From contig JAYWAO010000061.1 in assembly GCA_043782365.1 (NCBI GenBank), positions 1 through 42,948 of the forward strand: a stretch of DNA of 42,948 nt, in the 5' to 3' direction. Shown in pieces: positions 33,520-41,898 of the stretch. Every line of letters begins with the position of its first letter. The first letter of the stretch is position 1. The notes below the pieces were generated by a model. The model was not told the origin of the DNA, searched no databases, and was given only the letters and a program-made list of their open reading frames with translations. The stretch is from CAIWCD01 sp043782365 (GTDB lineage Bacteria; Myxococcota; Myxococcia; Myxococcales; 40CM-4-68-19). Both the position numbers and the translations under genes were made by a program.

Positions 33520-33644
33520 GCAGGCCCGCACGCGCGGCGCGGAGGCCTCCTCCCTTCCACCCCAGCCCCGCCCCGTGCTACATCGCGCCGCCTCGCAGAA
33601 AGCCCCGGCCTCTCGCCCGGGCACCAGCAGCCGAGATTGAACCG

Positions 33645-35246
33645 ATGATCCAGGTCACCAACGTCACGAAGGCCTTTGCCGGCAAGAAGCTGTTCGAAGA
33701 GGTCAACACCTCGTTCCCGCCCGGGCGCCGCTACGGCCTGACCGGGCCCAACGGGGCCGGCAAGTCCACCCTGATGAAGATCCTCGCCGGCGATCTCGAG
33801 CCCGACAGCGGCACCATCTCGCGCCCCAAGCGGTTCTCGGTGCTCAAGCAGGACCAGTTCGCCTTCGAGGAGTGGAAGGTCCTCGACGTGGTCGTCAGCG
33901 GCAACAAGCTGCTCTGGGCCGCCATGCAGGAGAAGGACAGGCTGCTCGCGAGCGAGACCCTCTCCGACGCCGAAGGCGCGCGGCTCGGCGAGCTCGAGGG
34001 CGTGATCGCCGAGGAGGACGGCTACTCGGCCGAGGCGGAGGCCGCCGTGCTGCTCGAGGGCCTCGGCATCCCCGAGAGCGAGCAGTCGCGGAAGATGTCC
34101 GAGATCACCGGCGGCGACAAGGTGCGCGCGCTGCTCGCGCAGGCGCTCTTCGGCAAGCCCACCGCGCTCTTGCTCGACGAGCCCACCAACTCGCTCGACC
34201 TCGACTCGATCCACTGGCTGGAGGACTTCCTCCTCGCGTTCGAGGGCGTGCTGATCGTCATCAGCCACGACCGGCACTTCTTGAACGCGATCTGCACGCA
34301 CATCGCCGACATCGACTACGAGACCATCATCACCTACCCGGGCAACTACGACGACATGGTCCGGGGCAAGTCGCAGGTGCGCTCGCGCATCGAGGGCGAG
34401 AACGCCGACAAGTCCAAGCGCCGCGAGCAGCTACAAGACTTCATCGCCCGCTTCGCCGCCGGCACGCGCGCCAGCCAGGTGCAGAGCCGCAAGAAGCAGC
34501 TGGAGAAGCTCTCGCTCGCCGAGATGAAGAAGTCGAACATCGCGCGCCCGTTCATCAAGATCGAGCAGAAGCGGCCGAGCGGGCGGCAGACGCTGACGAT
34601 CGACAAGCTCACCAAGTCGTTCGACGGCCAAAGGCCGCTCTTCAAGAACTTCTCCGCGCTGATCACGCGGGGCGAGCGGGTCGCCATCGTCGGCAAGAAC
34701 GGCGTCGGCAAGACCACGCTCTTGCGCACGCTCCTCGGCGAGCTGCAGCCCGACAGCGGCACCGCGGTGTGGGGCCACGAAGCGCAGATCGGCTACCTGC
34801 CCGACGACGCCAAGCTGGTGATCCCGAAGGGCACCACCTGCTTCGACTACCTGCACGACATCGACGCGCGCGCCGGCAACGAGGAGCTGCGCGGGCTGCT
34901 CGGTCGGATGCTCTTCCGCGGCGACGAGGGCATCAAGCCCACCCACGCGCTCTCGGGTGGAGAAGCCGTCCGCTTGCTCTTCTGCAAGCTGATGCTCACC
35001 CAGCCCAACGTGCTGGTGCTCGACGAGCCGAACAACCACCTCGACCTCGAGGCGATCAGCGCCCTCGGCGAGGGGCTCGCCAGCTACCCGGGCACGGTGC
35101 TGATGGTGGCCCATGACCGCGACCTGATCGCCACCACCGCGACGCGCATCTTCGCCTTCCACTCCAACGGCGTGCTCGAGGACTTCGCCGGCGACTACGA
35201 GATGTTCCTCGACCGCCACGGCGGCTTCATCGACGAGCGCAAGTAA
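33645..35246 (+). CDS. ABC-F family ATPase, YbiT-like
   Basis: A 533-residue cytoplasmic protein with two ABC domains (about 1-250 and 320-533) and an interdomain linker rich in Lys/Arg (about 240-310), with no membrane segments. Walker A motifs are GPNGAGKST and GKNGVGKTT; Walker B motifs are LLLDEPTNSLD and LVLDEPNNHLD. Signatures are ITGGDKVR and LSGGEAVR. ABC-F proteins act on ribosomes, in translation control or antibiotic protection. YITYPGNYDDM-like sequence (IITYPGNYDDM) is characteristic of YbiT. No resistance role can be claimed. Confidence 0.88.
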   Translation: MIQVTNVTKAFAGKKLFEEVNTSFPPGRRYGLTGPNGAGKSTLMKILAGDLEPDSGTISRPKRFSVLKQDQFAFEEWKVLDVVVSGNKLLWAAMQEKDRLLASETLSDAEGARLGELEGVIAEEDGYSAEAEAAVLLEGLGIPESEQSRKMSEITGGDKVRALLAQALFGKPTALLLDEPTNSLDLDSIHWLEDFLLAFEGVLIVISHDRHFLNAICTHIADIDYETIITYPGNYDDMVRGKSQVRSRIEGENADKSKRREQLQDFIARFAAGTRASQVQSRKKQLEKLSLAEMKKSNIARPFIKIEQKRPSGRQTLTIDKLTKSFDGQRPLFKNFSALITRGERVAIVGKNGVGKTTLLRTLLGELQPDSGTAVWGHEAQIGYLPDDAKLVIPKGTTCFDYLHDIDARAGNEELRGLLGRMLFRGDEGIKPTHALSGGEAVRLLFCKLMLTQPNVLVLDEPNNHLDLEAISALGEGLASYPGTVLMVAHDRDLIATTATRIFAFHSNGVLEDFAGDYEMFLDRHGGFIDERK

Positions 35247-35288
35247 GGCGGGCGCTGCCACCGCGCGGTCGGCTATCCTCGGAGGCCG

Positions 35289-35954
35289 ATGCGCGGCCGA
35301 CGCCTGCCTGCCTGTGGAATGGTCCTGCACCGCGCCCTGGCCGCGTGCGCCGCAACGCTGTGCGTGGCCGGGGCCGCGCAGGCCGCCACGCACTACTGGA
35401 CCTGGAACAAGCAGCCCTCTCCCGAGTCGCTGGAGGCCTGCGCCGCCACCTTGCGCAAGGTGGCCGCGGCGAGGACCCTCGTGCTCAGCCTCGACGGACC
35501 GGCTGCGCTGGCGGCCCAGGCCACCGACCTCGGGCCGGCGCTCCTCTCGCTCAACGGGCAGGGAGACTTCCGACAGGAGCAGTTCCGCTGGCCTGGACGG
35601 CGCGGCTTCAACTTCTGCAAGACCGGCGGCTTCCCCTACGACGCGGTGGTCACGGCCGCGCTGATCGCGGCGCGCGACTGCTTCGCGCCCGCGGTGCTCG
35701 CCATCGGCTCCGACGGCGAGTGGGACGATTGGGCGCCGGGCGCGAAGCTCTACCAGTCGGTCACGGGCCGCACCGCGGTGAGCCCGCTCGGCGGCGAGGT
35801 GCAGGAGCCGGCCCCGGGGGAAAGCGGGGCTGGCGGCGGAGAGAAGGACCCGTGGGTGGTCAAGCGAGGGACCCTCGACCGCTTGCCGGCCGGCCTGCTG
35901 GCGCTGTTTCTCGCGCTGTTTTTTTTGGACCGATTCCGGCCGCGGCGCACCTAA
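35289..35954 (+). CDS. Exported hypothetical protein with C-terminal membrane helix
   Basis: A 221-residue protein with an N-terminal signal (1-32, ending AGAAQA), a globular middle part with four cysteines, and a final helix (about 197-215) followed by R-F-R-P-R-R. This gives a periplasmic domain anchored at the C-terminus. GGAGG lies 5 bases upstream of the ATG. A Gly/Glu/Pro-rich linker precedes the helix. No family recognised. The TonB-receptor fusion starts 55 bases downstream and may be co-transcribed. Confidence 0.65.
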   Translation: MRGRRLPACGMVLHRALAACAATLCVAGAAQAATHYWTWNKQPSPESLEACAATLRKVAAARTLVLSLDGPAALAAQATDLGPALLSLNGQGDFRQEQFRWPGRRGFNFCKTGGFPYDAVVTAALIAARDCFAPAVLAIGSDGEWDDWAPGAKLYQSVTGRTAVSPLGGEVQEPAPGESGAGGGEKDPWVVKRGTLDRLPAGLLALFLALFFLDRFRPRRT

Positions 35955-36009
35955 GCGTCGTTTGTCCTTCGCCTGGTGTCTGTGGACTTGAATGCCCTGG
36001 AATCGACGG

Positions 36010-38667
36010 ATGACAAGCTCTAGCGCGCCCCCGGTCTACCTGCTGCACCTCTGCGCCCTGCTCTCGCTCTCTGCGCTGGGGGCGCGCGCGCAGGCGGTGC
36101 CCGACCCCGTACAGAAGAAGACGGAGGCCCCCGCGCCGGCGCCGCTGCCGATCACGCCGCCCGCGCTCGCAGGCGAGATGCCGCAGGCCGACTACCCGCA
36201 GGCCGCGCTCGCCGAGCGGCGCGCCGCGCGGGTGGTGCTCGAGCTCGACGTCACCGAGCAGGGCCTCGGCCAGAACGCCAAGGTGGTCTCGCCGCCGCAG
36301 CCCGGGTTCGACGAGAGCGCGCTGGCCGTGGTGCCCAAGCTGCGCTTCACCCCGGCAACCCAGACGACGGCGCAGGGCGAGCTGCCGCTCGCGGTGCGGC
36401 TCCAGTTTGCCATCAACTTCACGCCGCCCCCGGTCGCCCGCGCACCCGAGGACGCGGTGCAGAGGCCCGTCAACCTCGCCGGCCAGGTGCGCGAGCGCGG
36501 CACACGGCGCAGGCTGGGCGGGCTGGAGGTGGCGGTGCCGACGGCGAAGCTCGCGGCCTACACCGACGCGCAGGGCCGGTTCGAGCTGCGCGGGGTGCCC
36601 GAGGGCAAGCAGGAGATCGTCATCGCCGCCCCCGGTTACCAAAGATTGTCGATCACCGAGACCATCGAGCCCGGCCGGAAGCTGGAGGTGCAGTATCTCC
36701 TGCAGGCGCTCTACACGAGCCCGTTCGAGGCGGTGGTCTCGGGCGACAAGGAGCGCAAGGAGATCAGCAAGACGACCATCTCCATCGAGGAGGTGAACCG
36801 CATCCCGGGCACCCAGGGCGACGCGCTCAAGGTGATCGAGGACCTCCCGGGCGCGAACCGCTCCAGCCCCGCGGGCGGCGGCCTCCTGGTGATCCGCGGC
36901 TCCAACCCGGGCGACTCGCTGGTCTTCCTCGACGGGCTCAACCTGCCGCTGCTCTACCACTTCGGCGCGCTCTCCAGCACCTTCAACCCCGACCTGCTCG
37001 GCAGCATCGACTACGTCCCGGGCAACTTCTCGGTGGCCTACGGGGACATGATCGGCGGGCTCGTCTCGGTGAACACGCGGCCACTGCGTGAGGAGCTGCA
37101 CGGGTACGCGAACCTCAACCTGCTCGAGTCGAGCGTGCTGCTCGAGGGGCAGGTCCCCGGGGACAGCGGCGTGCGGCTCTCGGTGTCGGGCCGCAAGAGC
37201 TACGTCGGCGAGGTGCTCAAGGCGGTGATCCCCGACGGCGCGGTGGGCCTGGTCGCGGCCCCCAGCTACTACGACGCGCAGGTGCGGCTCGACTGGAAGC
37301 CCAAGGGGACGAACCACACGCTGCAGCTCCTCGCGCTCACCAGCGACGACTCGCTCAGCCTGCTCTTCAAGCGGCCGTTCGCCACCGATCCCAACGTCTC
37401 GGGCGACCTCGACGTGGAGACGGGGTTCTCGCAGCTGCGCCTGAAGGACGGCTGGCGGTCGGGCGCGTGGACGGTCGCCACGGTGGCGATGTACGAGCAC
37501 CTGCTGCTGCGGTTCGGGATCGGCGCGACCCACTTCTCGCTCTACGGCAACGACCTCTACCTGCGCTCGGTCGCCGGGTACGAGGTGGGCGACGACCTCG
37601 AGCTCACCTTCGGCTTCGAGGCGACCAACCGGCACGTCAACGTGGCCGCGGACCTGCCCGGGTCGGCGCTCTTCCGCGAGGGCGACCCCAACCAGGCGAA
37701 CGGCCCGCGCGGCGACGACACCTCGAAGATCCGCGTCGCCGCCCTGCCGTTCAACCGCTACTCGCCGGCGCTCTTCCTCGAGGCGCGCTGGAGGCCGCTC
37801 GCGAACCTCACCCTGACGCCGGGCCTGCGCCTCGACTCGTACGTCTACACCGGCCAGCCCGCCGCCACCCGCACGCTGGGGCCGCGCCTCACCGCGCGCT
37901 ATGAGCTGGACGACGCGCTCGCGTTCAAGGCCGGCGCGGGCCTCTACTCGCAGGGCGCCCGCAACGGCGACGCGGCGGCGCAGTTCGGCAACCCGGCCAT
38001 CCTGCCGCAGCGGGCGCTGCAGCTCACCGCGGGCGCCGAGTGGCGGCCGCTGGGGGGCGTCTTCACCTCGCTGGAGGGCTTCTACAAGAAGATCGACGAC
38101 ATCATCGTCTCCAGCAGCGGCGCGGCCTCGAGCAGCTCGCTCGACAACGCGGGCACCGGGCGCGTCTTCGGCCTCGAGGTGCTGGTGCGCAAGGAGCTGA
38201 CTGACCGGCTCTTCGGCTGGATCGCCTACACGCTCTCGCGCTCCGACCGCATCGACCGGCCCGGACAGGCCCGGCGGCTCTTCGACTTCGACCAGACCCA
38301 CAACCTCACCGTCGTCGCCAGCTACCAGCTCCCCAAGGGCTGGCAGCTGGGCGCGCGGCTGCGGCTCATCTCCGGCAACCCCGACACGCCGGTGATCGGC
38401 GCGCGCTACCTGAACGCGACCGACTCCTATCTGCCCATCTATGGCCCGACCAACTCGACGCGGCTGCCGCTCTTCCACCAGCTCGACGTGCGGCTCGACA
38501 AGGTCTGGACCTTCGACGCGTGGACCCTCGACCTCTACCTCGACGTGCTCAACACCTACAATCACCGCTCCATCGAGGGGACCCAATACAGCTATGACTT
38601 CTCGCAATCGTCGTATATCGGCGGGCTGCCCTTCTTCCCCAGCCTCGGCCTGAAGGGGGCGTTCTGA
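36010..38667 (+). CDS. TonB-dependent receptor with fused TonB C-terminal-like domain
   Basis: An 885-residue outer-membrane receptor. Order: signal peptide (1-28, ending ARAQA), a Pro/Ala linker, a TonB-C-type domain (about 55-140, ADYPQAALAERR and FDESALAVVPKLRFTPA), a carboxypeptidase-regulatory-like domain (about 153-240, NLAGQVRERGTRRRLGGLEV), plug (about 250-360, NRIPGTQGDALKVIEDLPGAN) and 22-strand barrel ending in F. The fusion of a TonB-type domain to its receptor is unusual. An earlier ATG (35992) would add six residues. The stop overlaps the lipoprotein start by one base (TGATG). Confidence 0.85.
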   Translation: MTSSSAPPVYLLHLCALLSLSALGARAQAVPDPVQKKTEAPAPAPLPITPPALAGEMPQADYPQAALAERRAARVVLELDVTEQGLGQNAKVVSPPQPGFDESALAVVPKLRFTPATQTTAQGELPLAVRLQFAINFTPPPVARAPEDAVQRPVNLAGQVRERGTRRRLGGLEVAVPTAKLAAYTDAQGRFELRGVPEGKQEIVIAAPGYQRLSITETIEPGRKLEVQYLLQALYTSPFEAVVSGDKERKEISKTTISIEEVNRIPGTQGDALKVIEDLPGANRSSPAGGGLLVIRGSNPGDSLVFLDGLNLPLLYHFGALSSTFNPDLLGSIDYVPGNFSVAYGDMIGGLVSVNTRPLREELHGYANLNLLESSVLLEGQVPGDSGVRLSVSGRKSYVGEVLKAVIPDGAVGLVAAPSYYDAQVRLDWKPKGTNHTLQLLALTSDDSLSLLFKRPFATDPNVSGDLDVETGFSQLRLKDGWRSGAWTVATVAMYEHLLLRFGIGATHFSLYGNDLYLRSVAGYEVGDDLELTFGFEATNRHVNVAADLPGSALFREGDPNQANGPRGDDTSKIRVAALPFNRYSPALFLEARWRPLANLTLTPGLRLDSYVYTGQPAATRTLGPRLTARYELDDALAFKAGAGLYSQGARNGDAAAQFGNPAILPQRALQLTAGAEWRPLGGVFTSLEGFYKKIDDIIVSSSGAASSSSLDNAGTGRVFGLEVLVRKELTDRLFGWIAYTLSRSDRIDRPGQARRLFDFDQTHNLTVVASYQLPKGWQLGARLRLISGNPDTPVIGARYLNATDSYLPIYGPTNSTRLPLFHQLDVRLDKVWTFDAWTLDLYLDVLNTYNHRSIEGTQYSYDFSQSSYIGGLPFFPSLGLKGAF

Positions 38668-39629
38668 TGGACCCGCGATTCGAGCCGCTGCGCGCGCTGC
38701 CGGCCGCCCTGCTCTCTTGCACGCTCGCGCTCGCTGCGGCGGGCTGCGCCAGCGACTTCGAGAAGCAGTCGCAGGTCACCAAGCTGCGGGTGCTCGGCGT
38801 GCAGGCGGAGCCCGCCGAGCTCTTGCTCACGCCCGACGGCGGCCTGCCCAGGACCACGCTGACGGCGCTCGCCGTCGAGCCCTCGGGCGCGGCGATCACC
38901 ACGCGCTTCTCGATCTGCCTGCAGCAGGGCACGCTCCCCGCGCCCGACCTCGCCTGCCCGGGCGACGCGGGCGTCGATCTGCCCGGCGCCGGTCCGCTGG
39001 CGGCGAGGCTCGACCTCACCGACCCCAACCTGCAAGCGGCCGCCGCGGTGTTCCTCTCTTCGAGCGCGGCGGACGGCGGCAGCGACGGCGGCCTCGAGGC
39101 GCTGCTCGCGCAAGGGGTGCCCGTGCTCTACGGCTTCGAGCTGCGCGCGCCGGCCTACGGCAACGTCGATGGTGGTCCGCCGCCCACCGATGGCTTCGAC
39201 GTGCAGCGCCTGCTCGGCCTCGGCACGGTCACCCTGCGCACCGCGCCCGCCGGGAGCGCTCCCAACCAGAACCCGCGCCTGCGCGCGCTCTCCGCCGGCG
39301 GCGTGGAGCTGAAGGCCGACGGGAGCAGCACGCTCAAGGCTGGGGTAAAGGTAACACTCCTGCCCCTCCCCGAGAGCGACGCCAAGGAGCCCACCAACAC
39401 CACCAGCGCAGGCGTCGAGAGCCTCAACTTCTCGTTCTACGCGACCGGCGGCGACCTCGACGCGCTGCGCTCCACCGACACCACCGCCACCGGGCAGCCC
39501 GGGATCTCCAGCGTCGACTACACCCCGCCCGCGCAGCCGACCGCGAAGCCCGTGCGCCTCTGGGTGGTGGTGCGCGACGGGCGCGGCGGCCTGGGCTGGC
39601 TGGAGCGGAGTTTCACGGTGGTGCCATAG
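38667..39629 (+). CDS. Lipoprotein partner of the TonB-receptor fusion
   Basis: A 320-residue protein with lipobox A-A-G-C27, a Pro/Ala-rich beta domain with a run of acidic and Gly residues (ADGGSDGGLE), and a C-terminal beta domain. It starts in the receptor stop (TGATG), so both are translated from one mRNA. The pairing resembles SusC/SusD-like or haem/cobalamin receptor-lipoprotein systems, but the sequence shows no SusD similarity. The role, ligand capture, is inferred from the coupling alone. Confidence 0.78.
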   Translation: MDPRFEPLRALPAALLSCTLALAAAGCASDFEKQSQVTKLRVLGVQAEPAELLLTPDGGLPRTTLTALAVEPSGAAITTRFSICLQQGTLPAPDLACPGDAGVDLPGAGPLAARLDLTDPNLQAAAAVFLSSSAADGGSDGGLEALLAQGVPVLYGFELRAPAYGNVDGGPPPTDGFDVQRLLGLGTVTLRTAPAGSAPNQNPRLRALSAGGVELKADGSSTLKAGVKVTLLPLPESDAKEPTNTTSAGVESLNFSFYATGGDLDALRSTDTTATGQPGISSVDYTPPAQPTAKPVRLWVVVRDGRGGLGWLERSFTVVP

Positions 39630-39668
39630 GCGGCCGCCGCGCTCCAGCCGCCGGGCCGGAGCGGCGCT

Positions 39669-39693
39669 AGAGCACCGATCAGCTCGGTGCTCT
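39669..39693. terminator. Strong hairpin after the TonB-receptor operon
   Basis: A perfect 10-bp stem agagcaccga/tcggtgctct with a 5-base loop, 40 bases after the lipoprotein stop and before the acyl-CoA-binding protein gene. There is no T-run. Confidence 0.5.
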
Positions 39694-39726
39694 GACGGTG
39701 CGCCGCGTCCGCGGTACAGTGCCCCC

Positions 39727-39984
39727 ATGACGCCAGACGAACAGTTCGCCAAGGCCCAGGCCGAGGTGAAGACGCTCTCGCAGCGGCCCTCGAACGACAC
39801 CCTGCTCGACCTCTACGCCCTCTACAAGCAGGGCACCGAGGGCGACACCTCCGGGAGCAGGCCCGGCATGTTCGACCCGGTGGGCCGCGCCAAGTTCGAC
39901 GCCTGGGCGAAGAAGAAGGGCACTGCCAAGGACGCCGCCAAGGCTGCCTACGTGGTGCTGGCCGCCTCGCTGCTGAAGAAATGA
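39727..39984 (+). CDS. Acyl-CoA-binding protein
   Basis: An 85-residue single-domain four-helix protein. The family motif is clear: Y-A-L-Y-K-Q-G-T-E-G-D, R-P-G-M-F-D and K-F-D-A-W. ACBP binds medium and long acyl-CoA in the cytosol, buffering fatty acid metabolism; it is common in eukaryotes and in some bacteria including myxobacteria. It stands alone between hairpins (39669-39693 and 39988-40018). Confidence 0.93.
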   Translation: MTPDEQFAKAQAEVKTLSQRPSNDTLLDLYALYKQGTEGDTSGSRPGMFDPVGRAKFDAWAKKKGTAKDAAKAAYVVLAASLLKK

Positions 39985-39987
39985 CGA

Positions 39988-40018
39988 GGCCCGCTCCCCG
40001 AAGACGGGGACGCGGGCC
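39988..40018. terminator. Bidirectional-type hairpin between convergent genes
   Basis: GGCCCGC-TCCCCG-aaga-CGGGGA-c-GCGGGCC forms a 13-bp stem with one bulged base and a 4-base loop, directly after the ACBP stop and 20 bases before the convergent protease stop. There is no T-run. Confidence 0.55.
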
Positions 40019-40037
40019 GCGGCAGCCGCTAAGTGTC

Positions 40038-40787
40038 TTACTTCCAGCTGGCGATGGTGGCGTTGATCCAGGTGCCGAAGGCGTCCACCCGGGCGTAGTG
40101 CTCGACCTTGTGGGCCGGCGCGTCGCCGTCGGTGTGGCACGAGGTGGCGCCGGCGAGCTTGCCGTTGCAGATGAGCGGCCCGCCCGAGTCGCCGTGGTCG
40201 GCGAGGCCCGTGCCGTACTTGACGGTGATGAAGCCCGCGGCGATGGCGGTGACGGGCGAGGTGGCCGAGCGCTTCTGCTCCAGGGTGGTGGCCGACCCGA
40301 CGCCGTGCTGGCCGTAGCCGATGGCGGTGCAGTTGCCGCCGACGGTGGCGCTCGACTGCCCGGAGGCGAAGGCGACCGGCTTGATGTCGGTGATCGGCTG
40401 CGCGAGGTGGATGAGGCCGACGTCGCCCGAGGCGTTGGGGCAGGTGCCGCCCGCGTACTTGGTGTAGCCGGCCTGCTTGTCCACCGCGTGGGCCACCATG
40501 TTGCTCGGCACCACGACGTTGGAGGTCGCCTTGCCGGCGCCCGTGTAGAAGGTCGCGACCGTCTCGGAGACGCAGTGGGCCGCGGTGAGGACGACCGAGG
40601 GGGCGATCAGCGTGCCCGTGCAGAAGCCGCCCGAGGCGATCCAGACGAGGCCCACCGCGGGGTCGCCGCTGTCCACCTTGCCGCCCTGGATCTCGGCCTC
40701 GGACTCGTCGGTGACGTCGGCACCGCCGCAGGCAGCGAAGAGCGAGAGGGCGAGAGCGGCAGGGCCGAGCAGGGAGAGGCGGCGCAT
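40038..40787 (-). CDS. Trypsin-like (S1) serine protease lipoprotein
   Basis: A 249-residue protein with a lipobox (F-A-A-C20) and an acidic propeptide, then a mature-like I-Q-G-G start. The catalytic triad is complete: His in L-T-A-A-H-C, Asp in G-D-V-G-L-I-H-L, Ser in G-D-S-G-G-P-L. It is probably surface or periplasm-tethered; the substrate is unknown. Such proteases are common in predatory or saprotrophic myxobacteria. Confidence 0.9.
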   Translation of the reverse strand: MRRLSLLGPAALALSLFAACGGADVTDESEAEIQGGKVDSGDPAVGLVWIASGGFCTGTLIAPSVVLTAAHCVSETVATFYTGAGKATSNVVVPSNMVAHAVDKQAGYTKYAGGTCPNASGDVGLIHLAQPITDIKPVAFASGQSSATVGGNCTAIGYGQHGVGSATTLEQKRSATSPVTAIAAGFITVKYGTGLADHGDSGGPLICNGKLAGATSCHTDGDAPAHKVEHYARVDAFGTWINATIASWK

Positions 40788-40951
40788 GAGACCTCGGGCT
40801 TGCCGGCGCTGGACGGGGGCCGGGAGGGCCTCGTAAGCGTTCGGCTGAAGAACCCTGAGGGAAAGGCGCGAGGGAAACCACCCGGCGTCTTACGTATGCC
40901 GCCCGCGGCGGGCCGGGGCTCGCTGATGGAATGGCACCCCAGAACCGAAGC

Positions 40952-41842
40952 TCAGGAGCCCTGCTCTGCCCTCCCGGCGGCCACCAGGAGATCTGCCAGC
41001 TGCCCGGCGAGCTGCGCGCGGCCCGGCATCACGGCGGCAATCCGCGCCCGGACCTGCGCCTCGCGCGAGAGGTCCACCGTGGGGATCGCCGACTGCTTCT
41101 TCACGCCGCCGAGGATGCGCGCGGTCTCCAGCCGCTGCACCAGCAGGCCGGCGAGCGCGGTGTCGAGGGCGTCGATGCGCGCGCGCAGCGCAGGGATGGT
41201 GGCCTCGGCGGCCGGCGCGGGCACGGGCAGCGCGCGGCGCAGCACCACGAAGCGGGTCAGGTTGGGCGGCCGGTCGGAGACGTCTTCGAGCAGCACGGTG
41301 AGCCCCGAAGAGCGGGCGGCGGCGGCCGGGCAGATCACCGCGTCGAACCGCGCTTGGGGGATGCCGAGCGCGAGCTCGCGCGCCAACTGGTGGGCGGCGC
41401 CCGCGGTGTCTTGCTCCTGCACGGGGGTGAGCAGGAGCTGCCGCAGCCGCTCCGCGGACTGGCGCAGCGCCGCGGGGTGCGAGCGGGCCCGCTTGAGCGC
41501 CTCCAGGGTCACCCCGGGCGCGGCGGCGAGCGCGAGCCGCACGGGCACCTCGATCGCTCCGGCGCCCTCGGCGGCGAGCCCGCGTCCGAGCGCCTCGGCC
41601 AGCGGGACCAGCGCCTCGCTGACGGGGCCGATCACCGCGTTGGTCACCGGCAGCACCACCGCGTCCACCTCGCCTGCGCCGAGTCCCTGCAGCAGCCGCT
41701 CGAAGGTGGCGAACGGCACGGGGACGCCGCGCGCGCGGGCAGCCCCTTCGCCGAAGGCGCCCTGCTCGCCTTGGTAACCGACCCGGATGCCGGTGGGTCC
41801 TGGGTCGAGATCGTCGAGGCCGCGCCTGGGTTCGTCCGCCAT
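40952..41842 (-). CDS. Prephenate dehydratase-chorismate mutase fusion, reversed order
   Basis: A 296-residue protein for phenylalanine synthesis. The N-terminal prephenate dehydratase domain (about 18-205) has Y-Q-G-E-Q-G-A-F, a modified V-T-N-A-V-I-G-P-V in place of IENSxEG, and the catalytic N-L-T196-R197-F198. The C-terminal AroQ-type chorismate mutase (about 213-296) retains R220, R237, K248/K249, D257, R260 and E261. Classical PheA has the mutase first and an ACT domain last; here the order is reversed and no ACT region is visible, so Phe feedback through ACT is not expected. Confidence 0.8.
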   Translation of the reverse strand: MADEPRRGLDDLDPGPTGIRVGYQGEQGAFGEGAARARGVPVPFATFERLLQGLGAGEVDAVVLPVTNAVIGPVSEALVPLAEALGRGLAAEGAGAIEVPVRLALAAAPGVTLEALKRARSHPAALRQSAERLRQLLLTPVQEQDTAGAAHQLARELALGIPQARFDAVICPAAAARSSGLTVLLEDVSDRPPNLTRFVVLRRALPVPAPAAEATIPALRARIDALDTALAGLLVQRLETARILGGVKKQSAIPTVDLSREAQVRARIAAVMPGRAQLAGQLADLLVAAGRAEQGS

Positions 41843-41898
41843 CGGCGCAGCTTACCCGAACGGGGATCCGGGAGGAGGTTTCATGCTACCGATCGGAC

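Noticed and set aside
35860..38607. A 915-residue open frame antisense to the TonB-receptor gene
   Set aside because: Composition is that of a GC-rich antisense shadow (Arg/Val/Leu/Glu-rich, no domains), while the plus strand encodes a convincing receptor.
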